Source: Lachnospiraceae bacterium C10
Lineage (GTDB): Bacteria > Bacillota > Clostridia > Lachnospirales > Lachnospiraceae
Reading direction: 5' to 3'
Assembly (NCBI GenBank): GCA_900100095.1
Contig: FMTN01000016.1
Coordinates: forward strand, 1 to 64,000
Length of the DNA: 64,000 bases
A program made the position numbers and the translations under genes. Of the stretch, positions 63,210-64,000 are shown piece by piece. Numbering within the stretch: the first letter of the stretch is position 1; every line of letters starts with the position of its first letter. The notes under the pieces are model-generated. The model was not told the origin of the DNA. It did no database searches and saw only the letters and a program-made list of their open reading frames with translations.

Positions 63210-64000
63210 ATGGGACGTTTAGAAAGTGGAACTTATGTACAGGTTATAGATACAGGGCGTATAGGTGAAGTGCTTAGCAGAGAAAGAACAAATGTCGTGG
63301 TTGAGTTTTGCGATGTTTCAAGCGTGTGCCCGGAAGAATATACCTTTAAAGATTATCAGTTGAAAGTAGTGGAGCTTCCAAGGATTAAAACTTCTCAGCT
63401 TGGACCTTTAGTTCGTGGTGAGATAACCCTTACAGAGATTACCAATGGAACACACTTATTGCCGGAATATGTCGAGGTTGATTCTAAGGCATATAGGATA
63501 AATGCAAAAGATATGCTTATTGGAGTTAAGCATTATGATGGCATGCCTGTAGAAGATGTTTATCGCTGGTTAGAAGCAATCATGATTGTGGAAGAAGAGA
63601 TGCATTTTCCTACTGATGTAGGCGAAAACATAGTTGATGCTGTTACGGAGAAAGATATCATTTCGTATGCCTATGGCGAGATGAGTGAGCTTCGGTGGGA
63701 TTTATGTGATTTTGATCCTGTGGAACTCTCCGATGACGCTTTTAATATAATCAAGGATGTTCTAGGAACTTGGGTTGAGTCTGATGGGAAGGAAATACCG
63801 GAAGTGATCAAGCAAGTGATTGCGGAACAATTTGATGACAACGATATAGATAAGCAGTCTGAGGCAACGCAGAAGCTTTATAAAGAGTGCTTGGACTATT
63901 GCTGTGATGTCAAGAAAGATCCTAAATCTATTCAGCGCAGAGGATATTGTTATTACTGCGGAACAAAGATATATCCAAATGACTGGGTTAAGGCAAGAGA
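63210..64000 (+). CDS. Partial hypothetical protein (runs off window)
   Basis: ATG 63210 with GGAGGT 6 nt upstream and a good promoter; open for 263 codons to the window end. The N-terminus (ESGTYVQVIDTGRIGEVLSRERTNVVVEF) looks like a small beta-barrel (KOW/SH3-like). A later part is acidic, and residues about 248-255 have YCYYCGTKIY, one half of a possible zinc ribbon. No family recognised. The full length is unknown. Confidence 0.75.
   Translation, partial: MGRLESGTYVQVIDTGRIGEVLSRERTNVVVEFCDVSSVCPEEYTFKDYQLKVVELPRIKTSQLGPLVRGEITLTEITNGTHLLPEYVEVDSKAYRINAKDMLIGVKHYDGMPVEDVYRWLEAIMIVEEEMHFPTDVGENIVDAVTEKDIISYAYGEMSELRWDLCDFDPVELSDDAFNIIKDVLGTWVESDGKEIPEVIKQVIAEQFDDNDIDKQSEATQKLYKECLDYCCDVKKDPKSIQRRGYCYYCGTKIYPNDWVKAR

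Overview
The window looks like a chromosomal segment of a gut-type Lachnospiraceae (Clostridia, low-to-mid GC Firmicutes). Reasons: pyruvate formate-lyase with its activase, LL-DAP aminotransferase (DapL) plus DapF, a eukaryotic-type HisA, a CarD/CdnL regulator, a FliB-like protein, a DUF3793/flavodoxin pair, MMPL exporters and strong AGGAGG ribosome sites. I could not run any search, so the taxonomy is inference from gene content. No rRNA, tRNA, CRISPR array, integrase or complete transposase gene was seen.

Layout. 0-3.5 kb: nucleotidyltransferase, FliB-like protein, LysR regulator. 3.5-10.9 kb: complete F-type ATP synthase operon (AtpZ- and AtpI-like proteins, then a, c, b, delta, alpha, gamma, beta, epsilon); subunit c carries a two-carboxylate (E33/E66) motif that predicts Na+ coupling. 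11-13.7 kb: CarD regulator and a small envelope cluster (amidase, PAP2 phosphatase, membrane proteins). 13.8-20.5 kb: guaB, pflB, a TPR-GGDEF protein and pflA. 20.7-25 kb: MMPL exporter with a secreted repeat-rich partner. 25-28 kb: hisA, dapF, dapL. 28-34 kb: a signalling cluster (7TM-diacylglycerol kinase fusion, hybrid histidine kinase, EEP-family hydrolase, 52-aa membrane peptide, K+ channel). 34-39 kb: DUF3793/flavodoxin, a Cache-GGDEF protein, MetE-like methyltransferase, MsrA. 39-41 kb: a Fur-family regulator next to a CobW zinc GTPase whose promoter is full of GCAACT/AGTTGC operators. 41-44.5 kb: GNAT and EamA genes, then a fused DUF134-NifX protein with twin palindromic operators and two half-size chromate transporters. 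45.5-47 kb: TPP riboswitch, thiW, thiM. 47-54.4 kb: an AT-rich defence-like island (small HTH, MazG-like, HNH nuclease, PLD-helicase-DUF3427, NUDIX, then an AbiE-like toxin-antitoxin pair behind a perfect 15-bp inverted repeat). 54.5-58.8 kb: methyltransferase, PucR-type regulator, OYE-type oxidoreductase. 58.9-63.1 kb: a decayed zone with an intact Hsp20 (CIRCE), an XRE gene and a HigBA-like pair among remnants of a hydrolase, MATE transporter, metallophosphoesterase, AAA/DUF4143 ATPase and HNH nuclease. A partial unknown gene runs off the right edge.

Most striking non-coding signal: a dispersed element of about 128 bp occurs six times (1, 2250, 35379, 38280, 39430 reverse, 59138). Four copies that can be compared are nearly identical, but the reverse copy at 39430 has diverged with about seven compensatory base-pair changes spread over four predicted helices, the pattern expected of a structure under selection. 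One copy is interrupted by an IS200/IS605-type palindrome, one has lost 48 bp, one is only its 5' hairpin, and one supplies the last codons of the Fur-family gene.
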